A DNA stretch of 64,000 bases from Elmis aenea (lineage: Eukaryota; Arthropoda; Insecta; Coleoptera; Elmidae): positions 90,039 to 154,038 of the forward strand of contig CANTFG010000098.1 of the NCBI GenBank assembly GCA_947652605.1, written 5' to 3'. The stretch's first letter is position 1. Each line of letters begins with the position of its first letter. A program made the position numbers and the translations under genes. Below the pieces are notes generated by a model. It was not told where the DNA came from and ran no database searches. It was given only the letters and a program-made list of their open reading frames with translations. Of the stretch, positions 27,015 through 40,860 are shown in pieces.

Positions 27015-28895
27015 TGTTCCTTAAGCGACTATTTCGAAACAATTTCAATTATTGATTTGTATATCACTGGAACAGTTTATCCATCGCCTCTTTACATGAA
27101 TACAATTGTTTTGCATATGTCTTTCAATGAGCTGGTTTTAATTTTTAATGATTTCCAAAAAATACCGTGCTTTAGTTCATACATATGTTCCTTGAGCGAC
27201 TATTTCGAAACAATTTTAATTATTGATTTGTATATCACAGAAACAGTTTATCCATCGCCTCTTTACATGAATACAATTGTTTTGCATATGTCTTTCAATG
27301 AGCTGGTTTTAATTTTTAATAATTTCCTAAAAATACCGTGCTTTAGTTAATACATATGTTCCTTGAGCGACTATTTCTAAACAATTTTAATTATTGATTT
27401 GTATATCACAGGAACAGTTTATCCATCGCCTCTTTACATGAATACAATTGTTTTGCATATGTCTTTCAATGAGCTGGTTTTAATTTTTAATAATTTCCTA
27501 AAAATACAGTGCTTTAGTTAATACATATGTTCCTTGAGCGACTATTTCTAAACAATTTTAATTATTGATTTGTATATGACAGGAACAGTTTATCCATCGC
27601 CTTTTTACATGAATACAATTGTTTTGCATATGTCTTTCAATGAGCTGGTTTTAATTTTTAATAATGTCTTAAAAATACCGTGCTTTAGTTAATACATATG
27701 TTCCTTGAGCGACTATTTCGAAACAATTTTAATTATTGATTTGTATATCACAGGAACAGTTTATCCATCGCCTCTTTACATGAATACAATTGTTTTGCAT
27801 ATATCTTTCAATGAGCTGGTTTTAATTTTTAATAATTTCCTAAAAATACCGTGCTTTAGTTAATACATATGTTCCTTGAGCGACTATTTCGAAACAATTT
27901 TAATTATTGATTTGTATATCACAGAAACAGTTTATCCATCGTCTCTTTACATGAATACAATTGTATTGCATATGTCTTTCAATGAGCTGGTTTTAATTTT
28001 TAATAATTTCCTAAAAATACCGTGCTTTAGTTAATACATATGTTCCTTAAGCGACTATTTCTAAACAATTTTAATTATTGATTTGTATATGACAGGAACA
28101 GTTTATCCATCGCCTCTTTACATGAATACAATTGTTTTGCATATGTCTTTCAATGAGCTGGTTTTAATTTTTAATGATTTCCAAAAAATACCGTGCTTTA
28201 GTTCATACATATGTTCCTTGAGCGACTATTTCGAAACAATTTTAATTATTGATTTGTATATCACAGAAACAGTTTATCCATCGCCTCTTTACATGAATAC
28301 AATTGTTTTGCATATGTCTTTCAATGAGCTGGTTTTAATTTTTAATAATTTCCTAAAAATACCGTGCTTTAGTTAATACATATGTTCCTTGAGCGACTAT
28401 TTCTAAACAATTTTAATTATTGATTTGTATATCACAGGAACAGTTTATCCATCGCCTCTTTACATGAATACAATTGTTTTGCATATGTCTTTCAATGAGC
28501 TGGTTTTAATTTTTAATAATTTCCTAAAAATACAGTGCTTTAGTTAATACATATGTTCCTTGAGCGACTATTTCTAAACAATTTTAATTATTGATTTGTA
28601 TATGACAGGAACAGTTTATCCATCGCCTTTTTACATGAATACAATTGTTTTGCATATGTCTTTCAATGAGCTGGTTTTAATTTTTAATAATGTCTTAAAA
28701 ATACCGTGCTTTAGTTAATACATATGTTCCTTGAGCGACTATTTCGAAACAATTTTAATTATTGATTTGTATATCACAGGAACAGTTTATCCATCGCCTC
28801 TTTACATGAATACAATTGTTTTGCATATGTCTTTCAAAGAGCTGGTTTTAATTTTTAATAATTTCCTAAAAATACCGTGCTTTAGTTAATACATA

Positions 28896-29065
28896 TGTTC
28901 CTTAAGCGACTATTTCGAAACAATTTCAATTATTGATTTGTATATCACTGAACAGTTTATCCATCGCCTCTTTACATGAATACAATTGTTTTGCATATGT
29001 CTTTCAATGAGCTGGTTTTAATTTTTAATGATTTCCAAAAAATACCGTGCTTTAGTTCATACATA
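28896..29065 (+). repeat. O1 monomer with 1-bp deletion (170 bp)
   Basis: CACTGAACAG replaces CACTGGAACAG. The equivalent monomer in copy 2 of the large duplication (37783-37953) is intact, so the deletion happened after that duplication. It shifts the upstream frame, and the open frame here begins only at the downstream ATG (28976). Confidence 0.9.
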
Positions 29066-29236
29066 TGTTCCTTGAGCGACTATTTCGAAACAATTTTAAT
29101 TATTGATTTGTATATCACAGAAACAGTTTATCCATCGCCTCTTTACATGAATACAATTGTTTTGCATATGTCTTTCAATGAGCTGGTTTTAATTTTTAAT
29201 AATTTCCTAAAAATACCGTGCTTTAGTTAATACATA

Positions 29237-29407
29237 TGTTCCTTAAGCGACTATTTCGAAACAATTTCAATTATTGATTTGTATATCACTGGAACAGTTT
29301 ATCCATCGCCTCTTTACATGAATACAATTGTTTTGCATATGTCTTTCAATGAGCTGGTTTTAATTTTTAATAATTTCCTAAAAATACCGTGCTTTAGTTA
29401 ATACATA
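29237..29407 (+). repeat. Chimeric monomer: O1 head, consensus tail
   Basis: TTAAGC, TTTCAATT and CACTGG (O1) are followed by AATAATTTCCTAAA and GTTAATAC (consensus), with the switch between positions 54 and 136. It sits between an O2 monomer and an S monomer. The same chimera in the same context is at 38125-38295 and 42229-42399, spread by the 51/52- and 24-monomer duplications. Its structure resembles the junction at 9919-10089 but the flanks differ, so it is probably an independent or older event. Confidence 0.8.
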
Positions 29408-31117
29408 TGTTCCTTGAGCGACTATTTCTAAACAATTTTAATTATTGATTTGTATATCACAGGAACAGTTTATCCATCGCTTCTTTACATGAATACAATT
29501 GTTTTGCATATGTCTTTCAATGAGCTGGTTTTAATTTTTAATAATTTCCTAAAAATACCGTGCTTTAGTTAATACATATATTCCTTGAGCGACTATTTCT
29601 GAAAAATTTTAATTATTGATTTGTATATCACAGGAACAGTTTATCCATCGCCTCTTTACATGAATACAATTGTTTTGCATATGTCTTTCAAAGAGCTGGT
29701 TTTAATTTTTAATAATTTCCTAAAAATACCGTGCTTTAGTTAATACATATGTTCCTTGAGCGACTATTTCGAAACAATTTTAATTATTGATTTGTATATC
29801 ACAGAAACAGTTTATCCATCGTCTCTTTACATGAATACAATTGTATTGCATATGTCTTTCAATGAGCTGGTTTTAATTTTTAATAATTTCCTAAAAATAC
29901 CGTGCTTTAGTTAATACATATGTTCCTTGAGCGACTATTTCGAAACAATTTTAATTATTGATTTGTATATCACAGGACAAGTTTATCCTTCGCATCTTTA
30001 CATGAATACAATTGTTTTGCATATGTCTTTCAATGAGCTGGTTTTAATTTTTAATAATTTCCTAAAAATACCGTGCTTTAGTTAATACATATGTTCCTTG
30101 AGCGACTATTTCTAAACAATTTTAATTATTGATTTGTATATCACAGGAACAGTTTATCCATCGCCTCTTTATATGAATACAATTGTTTTGCATATGTCTT
30201 TCAATGAGCTGGTTTTAATTTTTAATAATTTCCTAAAAATACAGTGCTTTAGTTAATACATATGTTCCTTGAGCGACTATTTCTAAACAATTTTAATTAT
30301 TGATTTGTATATGACAGGAACAGTTTATCCATCGCCTTTTTACATGAATACAATTGTTTTGCATATGTCTTTCAATGAGCTGGTTTTAATTTTTAATAAT
30401 GTCTTAAAAATACCGTGCTTTAGTTAATACATATGTTCCTTGAGCGACTATTTCGAAACAATTTTAATTATTGATTTGTATATCACAGGAACAGTTTATC
30501 CATCGCCTTTTTACATGAATACAATTGTATTGCATATGTCTTTTAATGAGCTGGTTTTAATTTTTAATAATTTCCTAAAAATACCGTGCTTTAGTTAATA
30601 CATATGTTCCTTGAGCGACTATTTCGAAACAATTTTAATTATTGATTTGTATATCACAGGAACAGTTTATCCATCGCCTCTTTATATGAATACAATTGTT
30701 TTGCATATGTCTTTCAATGAGCTGGTTTTAATTTTTAATAATTTCCTAAAAATACCGTGCTTTAGTTAATACATATGTTCCTTGAGCGACTATTTCTAAA
30801 CAATTTTAATTATTGATTTGTATATCACAGGAACAGTTTATCCATCGCTTCTTTACATGAATACAATTGTTTTGCATATGTCTTTCAATGAGCTGGTTTT
30901 AATTTTTAATAATTTCCTAAAAATACCGTGCTTTAGTTAATACATATATTCCTTAAGCGACTATTTCTGAAAAATTTTAATTATTGATTTGTATATCACA
31001 GGAACAGTTTATCCATCGCCTCTTTACATGAATACAATTGTTTTGCATATGTCTTTCAAAGAGCTGGTTTTAATTTTTAATAATTTCCTAAAAATACCGT
31101 GCTTTAGTTAATACATA

Positions 31118-34100
31118 TGTTCCTTAAGCGACTATTTCTAAACAATTTTAATTATTGATTTGTATATGACAGGAACAGTTTATCCATCGCCTCTTTACAT
31201 GAATACAATTGTTTTGCATATGTCTTTCAATGAGCTGGTTTTAATTTTTAATGATTTCCAAAAAATACCGTGCTTTAGTTCATACATATGTTCCTTGAGC
31301 GACTATTTCGAAACAATTTTAATTATTGATTTGTATATCACAGAAACAGTTTATCCATCGCCTCTTTACATGAATACAATTGTTTTGCATGTCTTTCAAT
31401 GAGCTGGTTTTAATTTTTAATAATTTCCTAAAAATACCGTGCTTTAGTTAATACATATGTTCCTTGAGCGACTATTTCTAAACAATTTTAATTATTGATT
31501 TGTATATCACAGAAACAGTTTATCCATCGTCTCTTTACATGAATACAATTGTATTGCATATGTCTTTCAATGAGCTGGTTTTAATTTTTAATGATTTCCT
31601 AAAAATACCGTGCTTTAGTTAATACATATGTTCCTTGAGCGACTATTTTTAAACAATTTTAATTATTGATTTGTATATCACAGGACAAGTTTATCCTTCG
31701 CATCTTTACATGAATACAATTGTTTTGCATATGTCTTTCAATGAGCTGGTTTTAATTTTTAATAATTTCCTAAAAATACCGTGCTTTAGTTAATACATAT
31801 GTTCCTTGAGCGACTATTTCTAAACAATTTTAATTATTGATTTGTATATCACAGGAACAGTTTATCCATCGCCTCTTTACATGAATACAATTGTTTTGCA
31901 TATGTCTTTCAATGAGCTGGTTTTAATTTTTAATAATTTCTTAAAAATACCGTGCTTTAGTTAATACATATGTTTCTTGAGCGACTATTTCTAAACAATT
32001 TTAATTATTGATTTGTATATCACAGGAACAGTTTATCCATCGCCTCTTTACATGAATACAATTGTTTTGCATATGTCTTTCAATGAGCTGGTTTTAATTT
32101 TTAATAATTTCCTAAAAATACCGTGCTTTAGTTAATACATATGTTCCTTGAGCGACTATTTCGAAACAATTTTAATTATTGATTTGTATATCACAGAAAC
32201 AGTTTATCCATCGCCTCTTTACATGAATACAATTGTTTTGCATATGTCTTTCAATGAGCTGGTTTTAATTTTTAATAATTTCCTAAAAATACCGTGCTTT
32301 AGTTAATACATATGTTCCTTGAGCGACTATTTCTAAACAATTTTAATTATTGATTTGTATATCACAGGAACAGTTTATCCATCGCCTCTTTACATGAATA
32401 CAATTGTTTTGCATATGTCTTTCAATGAGCTGGTTTTAATTTTTAATAATTTCCTAAAAATACAGTGCTTTAGTTAATACATATGTTCCTTGAGCGACTA
32501 TTTCTAAACAATTTTAATAATTGATTTGTATATGACAGGAACAGTTTATCCATCGCCTTTTTACATGAATACAATTGTTTTGCATATGTCTTTCAATGAG
32601 CTGGTTTTAATTTTTAATAATGTCTTAAAAATACCGTGCTTTAGTTAATACATATGTTCCTTGAGCGACTATTTCTAAACAATTTTAATTATTGATTTGT
32701 ATATCACAGGAACAGTTTATCCATCGCCTCTTTACATGAATACAATTGTTTTGCATATGTCTTTCAAAGAGCTGGTTTTAATTTTTAATAATTTCCTAAA
32801 AATACCGTGCTTTAGTTAATACATATGTTCCTTAAGCGACTATTTCTAAACAATTTTAATTATTGATTTGTATATGACAGGAACAGTTTATCCATCGCCT
32901 CTTTACATGAATACAATTGTTTTGCATATGTCTTTCAATGAGCTGGTTTTAATTTTTAATGATTTCCAAAAAATACCGTGCTTTAGTTCATACATATGTT
33001 CCTTGAGCGACTATATCGAAACAATTTTAATTATTGATTTGTATATCACAGAAACAGTTTATCCATCGCCTCTTTACATGAATACAATTGTTTTGCATGT
33101 CTTTCAATGAGCTGGTTTTAATTTTTAATAATTTCCTAAAAATACCGTGCTTTAGTTAATACATATGTTCCTTGAGCGACTATTTCTAAACAATTTTAAT
33201 TATTGATTTGTATATCACAGAAACAGTTTATCCATCGTCTCTTTACATGAATACAATTGTATTGCATATGTCTTTCAATGAGCTGGTTTTAATTTTTAAT
33301 GATTTCCTAAAAATACCGTGCTTTAGTTAATACATATGTTCCTTGAGCGACTATTTTTAAACAATTTTAATTATTGATTTGTATATCACAGGACAAGTTT
33401 ATCCTTCGCATCTTTACATGAATACAATTGTTTTGCATATGTCTTTCAATGAGCTGGTTTTAATTTTTAATAATTTCCTAAAAATACCGTGCTTTAGTTA
33501 ATACATATGTTCCTTGAGCGACTATTTCTAAACAATTTTAATTATTGATTTGTATATCACAGGAACAGTTTATCCATCGCCTCTTTACATGAATACAATT
33601 GTTTTGCATATGTCTTTCAATGAGCTGGTTTTAATTTTTAATAATTTCTTAAAAATACCGTGCTTTAGTTAATACATATGTTTCTTGAGCGACTATTTCT
33701 AAACAATTTTAATTATTGATTTGTATATCACAGGAACAGTTTATCCATCGCCTCTTTACATGAATACAATTGTTTTGCATATGTCTTTCAATGAGCTGGT
33801 TTTAATTTTTAATAATTTCCTAAAAATACCGTGCTTTACTTAATACATATGTTCCTTAAGCGACTATTTCGAAACAATTTTAATTATAGATTTGTATATC
33901 ACAGGAACAGTTTATCCATCGCCTCTTTACATGAATACAATTGTTTTGCATATGTCTTTCAATGAGCTGGTTTTAATTTTTAATAATTTTCTAAAAATAC
34001 CGTGCTTTAGTTAATACATATGTTCCTTGAGCGACTATTTCGAAACAATTTTAATTATTGATTTGTATATCACAGGAACAGTTTATCCATCGCCTCTTTA

Positions 34101-37100
34101 CATGAATACAATTGTTTTGCATATGTCTTTCAAAGAGCTGGTTTTAATTTTTAATAATTTCCTAAAAATACCGTGCTTTAGTTAATACATATGTTCCTTG
34201 AGCGACTATTTCGAAACAATTTTAATTATTGATTTGTATATTACAGGAACAGTTTATCTATCGCCTCTTTACATGTATACAATTGTTTTGCATATGTCTT
34301 TCAAAGAGCTGGTTTTAATTTTTAATAATTTCCTAAAAATACCGTGCTTTAGTTAATACATATGTTCCTTGAGCGACTATTTCGAAACAATTTTAATTAT
34401 TGATTTGTATATCACAGGAACAGTTTATCCATCGCCTCTTTACATGAATACAATTGTTTTGCATATGTCTTTCAATGAGCTGGTTTTAATTTTTAATAAT
34501 TTCCTAAAAATACCGTGCTTTAGTTAATACATATGTTCCTTAAGCGACTATTTCGAAACAATTTCAATTATTGATTTGTATATCACAGAAACAGTTTATC
34601 CATCGCCTCTTTACATGAATACAATTGTTTTGCATATGTCTTTCAATGAGCTGGTTTTAATTTTTAATAATTTCCTAAAAATACCGTGCTTTAGTTAATA
34701 CATATGTTCCTTGAGCGACTATTTCTAAACAATTTTAATAATTGATTTGTATATCACAGGAACAGTTTATCCATCGCTTCTTTACATGAATACAATTGTT
34801 TTGCATATGTCTTTCAATGAGCTGGTTTTAATTTTTTATAATTTCCTAAAAATACCGTGCTTTAGTTAATACATATATTCCTTGAGCGACTATTTCTGAA
34901 CAATTTTAATTATTGATTTGTATATCACAGGAACAGTTTATCCATCGCCTCTTTACATGAATACAATTGTTTTGCATATGTCTTTCAAAGAGCTGGTTTT
35001 AATTTTTAATAATTTCCTAAAAATACCGTGCTTTAGTTAATACATATGTTCCTTAAGCGACTATTTTGAAACAATTTCAATTATTGATTTGTATATCACT
35101 GGAACAGTTTATCCATCGCCTCTTTACATGAATACAATTGTTTTGCATATGTCTTTCAATGAGCTGGTTTTAATTTTTAATGATTTCCAAAAAATACCGT
35201 GCTTTAGTTCATACATATGTTCCTTGAGCGACTATTTCGAAACAATTTTAATTATTGATTTGTATATCACAGAAACAGTTTATCCATCGCCTCTTTACAT
35301 GAATACAATTGTTTTGCATATGTCTTTCAATGAGCTGGTTTTAATTTTTAATAATTTCCTAAAAATACCGTGCTTTAGTTAATACATATGTTCCTTGAGC
35401 GACTATTTCTAAACAATTTTAATTATTGATTTGTATATCACAGGAACAGTTTATCCATCGCCTCTTTACATGAATACAATTGTTTTGCATATGTCTTTCA
35501 ATGAGCTGGTTTTAATTTTTAATAATTTCCTAAAAATACAGTGCTTTAGTTAATACATATGTTCCTTGAGCGACTATTTCTAAACAATTTTAATTATTGA
35601 TTTGTATATGACAGGAACAGTTTATCCATCGCCTTTTTACATGAATACAATTGTTTTGCATATGTCTTTCAATGAGCTGGTTTTAATTTTTAATAATGTC
35701 TTAAAAATACCGTGCTTTAGTTAATACATATGTTCCTTGAGCGACTATTTCTAAACAATTTTAATTATTGATTTGTATATCACAGGAACAGTTTATCCAT
35801 CGCCTCTTTACATGAATACAATTGTTTTGCATATGTCTTTCAAAGAGCTGGTTTTAATTTTTAATAATTTCCTAAAAATACCGTGCTTTAGTTAATACAT
35901 ATGTTCCTTAAGCGACTATTTCGAAACAATTTCAATTATTGATTTGTATATCACTGGAACAGTTTATCCATCGCCTCTTTACATGAATACAATTGTTTTG
36001 CATATGTCTTTCAATGAGCTGGTTTTAATTTTTAATGATTTCCAAAAAATACCGTGCTTTAGTTCATACATATGTTCCTTGAGCGACTATTTCGAAACAA
36101 TTTTAATTATTGATTTGTATATCACAGAAACAGTTTATCCATCGCCTCTTTACATGAATACAATTGTTTTGCATATGTCTTTCAATGAGCTGGTTTTAAT
36201 TTTTAATAATTTCCTAAAAATACCGTGCTTTAGTTAATACATATGTTCCTTGAGCGACTATTTCTAAACAATTTTAATTATTGATTTGTATATCACAGGA
36301 ACAGTTTATCCATCGCCTCTTTACATGAATACAATTGTTTTGCATATGTCTTTCAATGAGCTGGTTTTAATTTTTAATAATTTCCTAAAAATACAGTGCT
36401 TTAGTTAATACATATGTTCCTTGAGCGACTATTTCTAAACAATTTTAATTATTGATTTGTATATGACAGGAACAGTTTATCCATCGCCTTTTTACATGAA
36501 TACAATTGTTTTGCATATGTCTTTCAATGAGCTGGTTTTAATTTTTAATAATGTCTTAAAAATACCGTGCTTTAGTTAATACATATGTTCCTTGAGCGAC
36601 TATTTCGAAACAATTTTAATTATTGATTTGTATATCACAGGAACAGTTTATCCATCGCCTCTTTACATGAATACAATTGTTTTGCATATATCTTTCAATG
36701 AGCTGGTTTTAATTTTTAATAATTTCCTAAAAATACCGTGCTTTAGTTAATACATATGTTCCTTGAGCGACTATTTCGAAACAATTTTAATTATTGATTT
36801 GTATATCACAGAAACAGTTTATCCATCGTCTCTTTACATGAATACAATTGTATTGCATATGTCTTTCAATGAGCTGGTTTTAATTTTTAATAATTTCCTA
36901 AAAATACCGTGCTTTAGTTAATACATATGTTCCTTAAGCGACTATTTCTAAACAATTTTAATTATTGATTTGTATATGACAGGAACAGTTTATCCATCGC
37001 CTCTTTACATGAATACAATTGTTTTGCATATGTCTTTCAATGAGCTGGTTTTAATTTTTAATGATTTCCAAAAAATACCGTGCTTTAGTTCATACATATG

Positions 37101-40005
37101 TTCCTTGAGCGACTATTTCGAAACAATTTTAATTATTGATTTGTATATCACAGAAACAGTTTATCCATCGCCTCTTTACATGAATACAATTGTTTTGCAT
37201 ATGTCTTTCAATGAGCTGGTTTTAATTTTTAATAATTTCCTAAAAATACCGTGCTTTAGTTAATACATATGTTCCTTGAGCGACTATTTCTAAACAATTT
37301 TAATTATTGATTTGTATATCACAGGAACAGTTTATCCATCGCCTCTTTACATGAATACAATTGTTTTGCATATGTCTTTCAATGAGCTGGTTTTAATTTT
37401 TAATAATTTCCTAAAAATACAGTGCTTTAGTTAATACATATGTTCCTTGAGCGACTATTTCTAAACAATTTTAATTATTGATTTGTATATGACAGGAACA
37501 GTTTATCCATCGCCTTTTTACATGAATACAATTGTTTTGCATATGTCTTTCAATGAGCTGGTTTTAATTTTTAATAATGTCTTAAAAATACCGTGCTTTA
37601 GTTAATACATATGTTCCTTGAGCGACTATTTCGAAACAATTTTAATTATTGATTTGTATATCACAGGAACAGTTTATCCATCGCCTCTTTACATGAATAC
37701 AATTGTTTTGCATATGTCTTTCAAAGAGCTGGTTTTAATTTTTAATAATTTCCTAAAAATACCGTGCTTTAGTTAATACATATGTTCCTTAAGCGACTAT
37801 TTCGAAACAATTTCAATTATTGATTTGTATATCACTGGAACAGTTTATCCATCGCCTCTTTACATGAATACAATTGTTTTGCATATGTCTTTCAATGAGC
37901 TGGTTTTAATTTTTAATGATTTCCAAAAAATACCGTGCTTTAGTTCATACATATGTTCCTTGAGCGACTATTTCGAAACAATTTTAATTATTGATTTGTA
38001 TATCACAGAAACAGTTTATCCATCGCCTCTTTACATGAATACAATTGTTTTGCATATGTCTTTCAATGAGCTGGTTTTAATTTTTAATAATTTCCTAAAA
38101 ATACCGTGCTTTAGTTAATACATATGTTCCTTAAGCGACTATTTCGAAACAATTTCAATTATTGATTTGTATATCACTGGAACAGTTTATCCATCGCCTC
38201 TTTACATGAATACAATTGTTTTGCATATGTCTTTCAATGAGCTGGTTTTAATTTTTAATAATTTCCTAAAAATACCGTGCTTTAGTTAATACATATGTTC
38301 CTTGAGCGACTATTTCTAAACAATTTTAATTATTGATTTGTATATCACAGGAACAGTTTATCCATCGCTTCTTTACATGAATACAATTGTTTTGCATATG
38401 TCTTTCAATGAGCTGGTTTTAATTTTTAATAATTTCCTAAAAATACCGTGCTTTAGTTAATACATATATTCCTTGAGCGACTATTTCTGAAAAATTTTAA
38501 TTATTGATTTGTATATCACAGGAACAGTTTATCCATCGCCTCTTTACATGAATACAATTGTTTTGCATATGTCTTTCAAAGAGCTGGTTTTAATTTTTAA
38601 TAATTTCCTAAAAATACCGTGCTTTAGTTAATACATATGTTCCTTGAGCGACTATTTCGAAACAATTTTAATTATTGATTTGTATATCACAGAAACAGTT
38701 TATCCATCGTCTCTTTACATGAATACAATTGTATTGCATATGTCTTTCAATGAGCTGGTTTTAATTTTTAATAATTTCCTAAAAATACCGTGCTTTAGTT
38801 AATACATATGTTCCTTGAGCGACTATTTCGAAACAATTTTAATTATTGATTTGTATATCACAGGACAAGTTTATCCTTCGCATCTTTACATGAATACAAT
38901 TGTTTTGCATATGTCTTTCAATGAGCTGGTTTTAATTTTTAATAATTTCCTAAAAATACCGTGCTTTAGTTAATACATATGTTCCTTGAGCGACTATTTT
39001 GAAACAATTTTAATTATTGATTTGTATATCACAGGAACAGTTTATCCATCGCCTCTTTATATGAATACAATTGTTTTGCATATGTCTTTCAATGAGCTGG
39101 TTTTAATTTTTAATAATTTCCTAAAAATACAGTGCTTTAGTTAATACATATGTTCCTTGAGCGACTATTTCTAAACAATTTTAATTATTGATTTGTATAT
39201 GACAGGAACAGTTTATCCATCGCCTTTTTACATGAATACAATTGTTTTGCATATGTCTTTCAATGAGCTGGTTTTAATTTTTAATAATGTCTTAAAAATA
39301 CCGTGCTTTAGTTAATACATATGTTCCTTGAGCGACTATTTCGAAACAATTTTAATTATTGATTTGTATATCACAGGAACAGTTTATCCATCGCCTTTTT
39401 ACATGAATACAATTGTATTGCATATGTCTTTTAATGAGCTGGTTTTAATTTTTAATAATTTCCTAAAAATACCGTGCTTTAGTTAATACATATGTTCCTT
39501 GAGCGACTATTTCGAAACAATTTTAATTATTGATTTGTATATCACAGGAACAGTTTATCCATCGCCTCTTTATATGAATACAATTGTTTTGCATATGTCT
39601 TTCAATGAGCTGGTTTTAATTTTTAATAATTTCCTAAAAATACCGTGCTTTAGTTAATACATATGTTCCTTGAGCGACTATTTCTAAACAATTTTAATTA
39701 TTGATTTGTATATCACAGGAACAGTTTATCCATCGCTTCTTTACATGAATACAATTGTTTTGCATATGTCTTTCAATGAGCTGGTTTTAATTTTTAATAA
39801 TTTCCTAAAAATACCGTGCTTTAGTTAATACATATATTCCTTAAGCGACTATTTCTGAAAAATTTTAATTATTGATTTGTATATCACAGGAACAGTTTAT
39901 CCATCGCCTCTTTACATGAATACAATTGTTTTGCATATGTCTTTCAAAGAGCTGGTTTTAATTTTTAATAATTTCCTAAAAATACCGTGCTTTAGTTAAT
40001 ACATA
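31118..40005. repeat. Large tandem duplication, copy 2 (52 monomers, 8888 bp)
   Basis: This is collinear with 22402-31117 except for one additional monomer at 34021-34191. It shares rare private marks with copy 1: the 2-bp deletions at 31389 and 33098, TTTACTTAATAC near 33837, the AATAATTG variants, and the GAAAAATTTT form of E. Differences include TATATCGAAAC at 33012, one extra T in place of A in the S monomer near 34835, and TTTTGAAAC instead of TTCTAAAC at 38980. Confidence 0.9.
34021..34191 (+). repeat. Extra K-type monomer inserted in copy 2
   Basis: Between the N and Y monomers copy 2 has an additional TTCGAA monomer with CACAGG and CAAAGAG. In copy 1 N (25134) is followed directly by Y (25305). 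It keeps Y's last-third marker (T114A) but lacks Y's upstream markers (C51T, C68T, A85T). A crossover or conversion between a near-consensus unit and Y could therefore have made it. The net change is exactly one monomer, so register is preserved. Confidence 0.85.
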
Positions 40006-40860
40006 TGTTCCTTAAGCAACTATTTCGAAACAATTTCAATTATTGATTTGTATATCACTGGAACAGTTTATCCATCGCCTCTTTACATGAATACAATTGT
40101 TTTGCATATGTCTTTCAATGAGCTGGTTTTAATTTTTAATGATTTCCAAAAAATACCGTGCTTTAGTTCATACATATGTTCCTTGAGCGACTATTTCGAA
40201 ACAATTTTAATTATTGATTTGTATATCACAGAAACAGTTTATCCATCGCCTCTTTACATGAATACAATTGTTTTGCATATGTCTTTCAATGAGCTGGTTT
40301 TAATTTTTAATAATTTCCTAAAAATACCGTGCTTTAGTTAATACATATGTTCCTTGAGCGACTATTTCTAAACAATTTTAATTATTGATTTGTATATCAC
40401 AGGAACAGTTTATCCATCGCCTCTTTACATGAATACAATTGTTTTGCATATGTCTTTCAATGAGCTGGTTTTAATTTTTAATAATTTCCTAAAAATACAG
40501 TGCTTTAGTTAATACATATGTTCCTTGAGCGACTATTTCTAAACAATTTTAATTATTGATTTGTATATGACAGGAACAGTTTATCCATCGCCTTTTTACA
40601 TGAATACAATTGTTTTGCATATGTCTTTCAATGAGCTGGTTTTAATTTTTAATAATGTCTTAAAAATACCGTGCTTTAGTTAATACATATGTTCCTTGAG
40701 CGACTATTTCTAAACAATTTTAATTATTGATTTGTATATCACAGGAACAGTTTATCCATCGCCTCTTTACATGAATACAATTGTTTTGCATATGTCTTTC
40801 AAAGAGCTGGTTTTAATTGTTAATAATTTCCTAAAAATACCGTGCTTTAGTTAATACATA
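36757..40860. repeat. 24-monomer tandem duplication A, copy 1 (4104 bp)
   Basis: The order is V, X, O2, Q, M, K, O1, O2, O1/c, S, E, V, D, T/Q, M, a copy with CCTTTTT and TATTGCAT, a TTTATATG copy, S, E, O1 (AAGCAAC), O2, Q, M, K. The next 4104 bp repeat this exactly in order with no length change. It overlaps the end of the large duplication; its first 19 monomers also correspond to 27870-31117, so that segment is present three times. Confidence 0.92.

Larger units (their letters stand above)
22402..31117. repeat. Large tandem duplication, copy 1 (51 monomers, 8716 bp)
   Basis: Starting at an X monomer, 51 monomers in order match the 52 monomers at 31118-40005. The length is 51 x 171 minus 5: two 2-bp deletions shared with copy 2 and one private 1-bp deletion. 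It overlaps the 10-monomer duplication at its left end. It includes N-Y-c-P-S-E-O1-O2-Q-M-K-O1-O2-Q-M-I-V at 25134-28040 and, at its right end, a 19-monomer segment that occurs three times in the window. Confidence 0.9.

Noticed and set aside
34021..34191. Extra monomer as a novel inserted element
   Set aside because: It is an ordinary satellite unit in register with its neighbours; a whole-monomer gain by recombination explains it.
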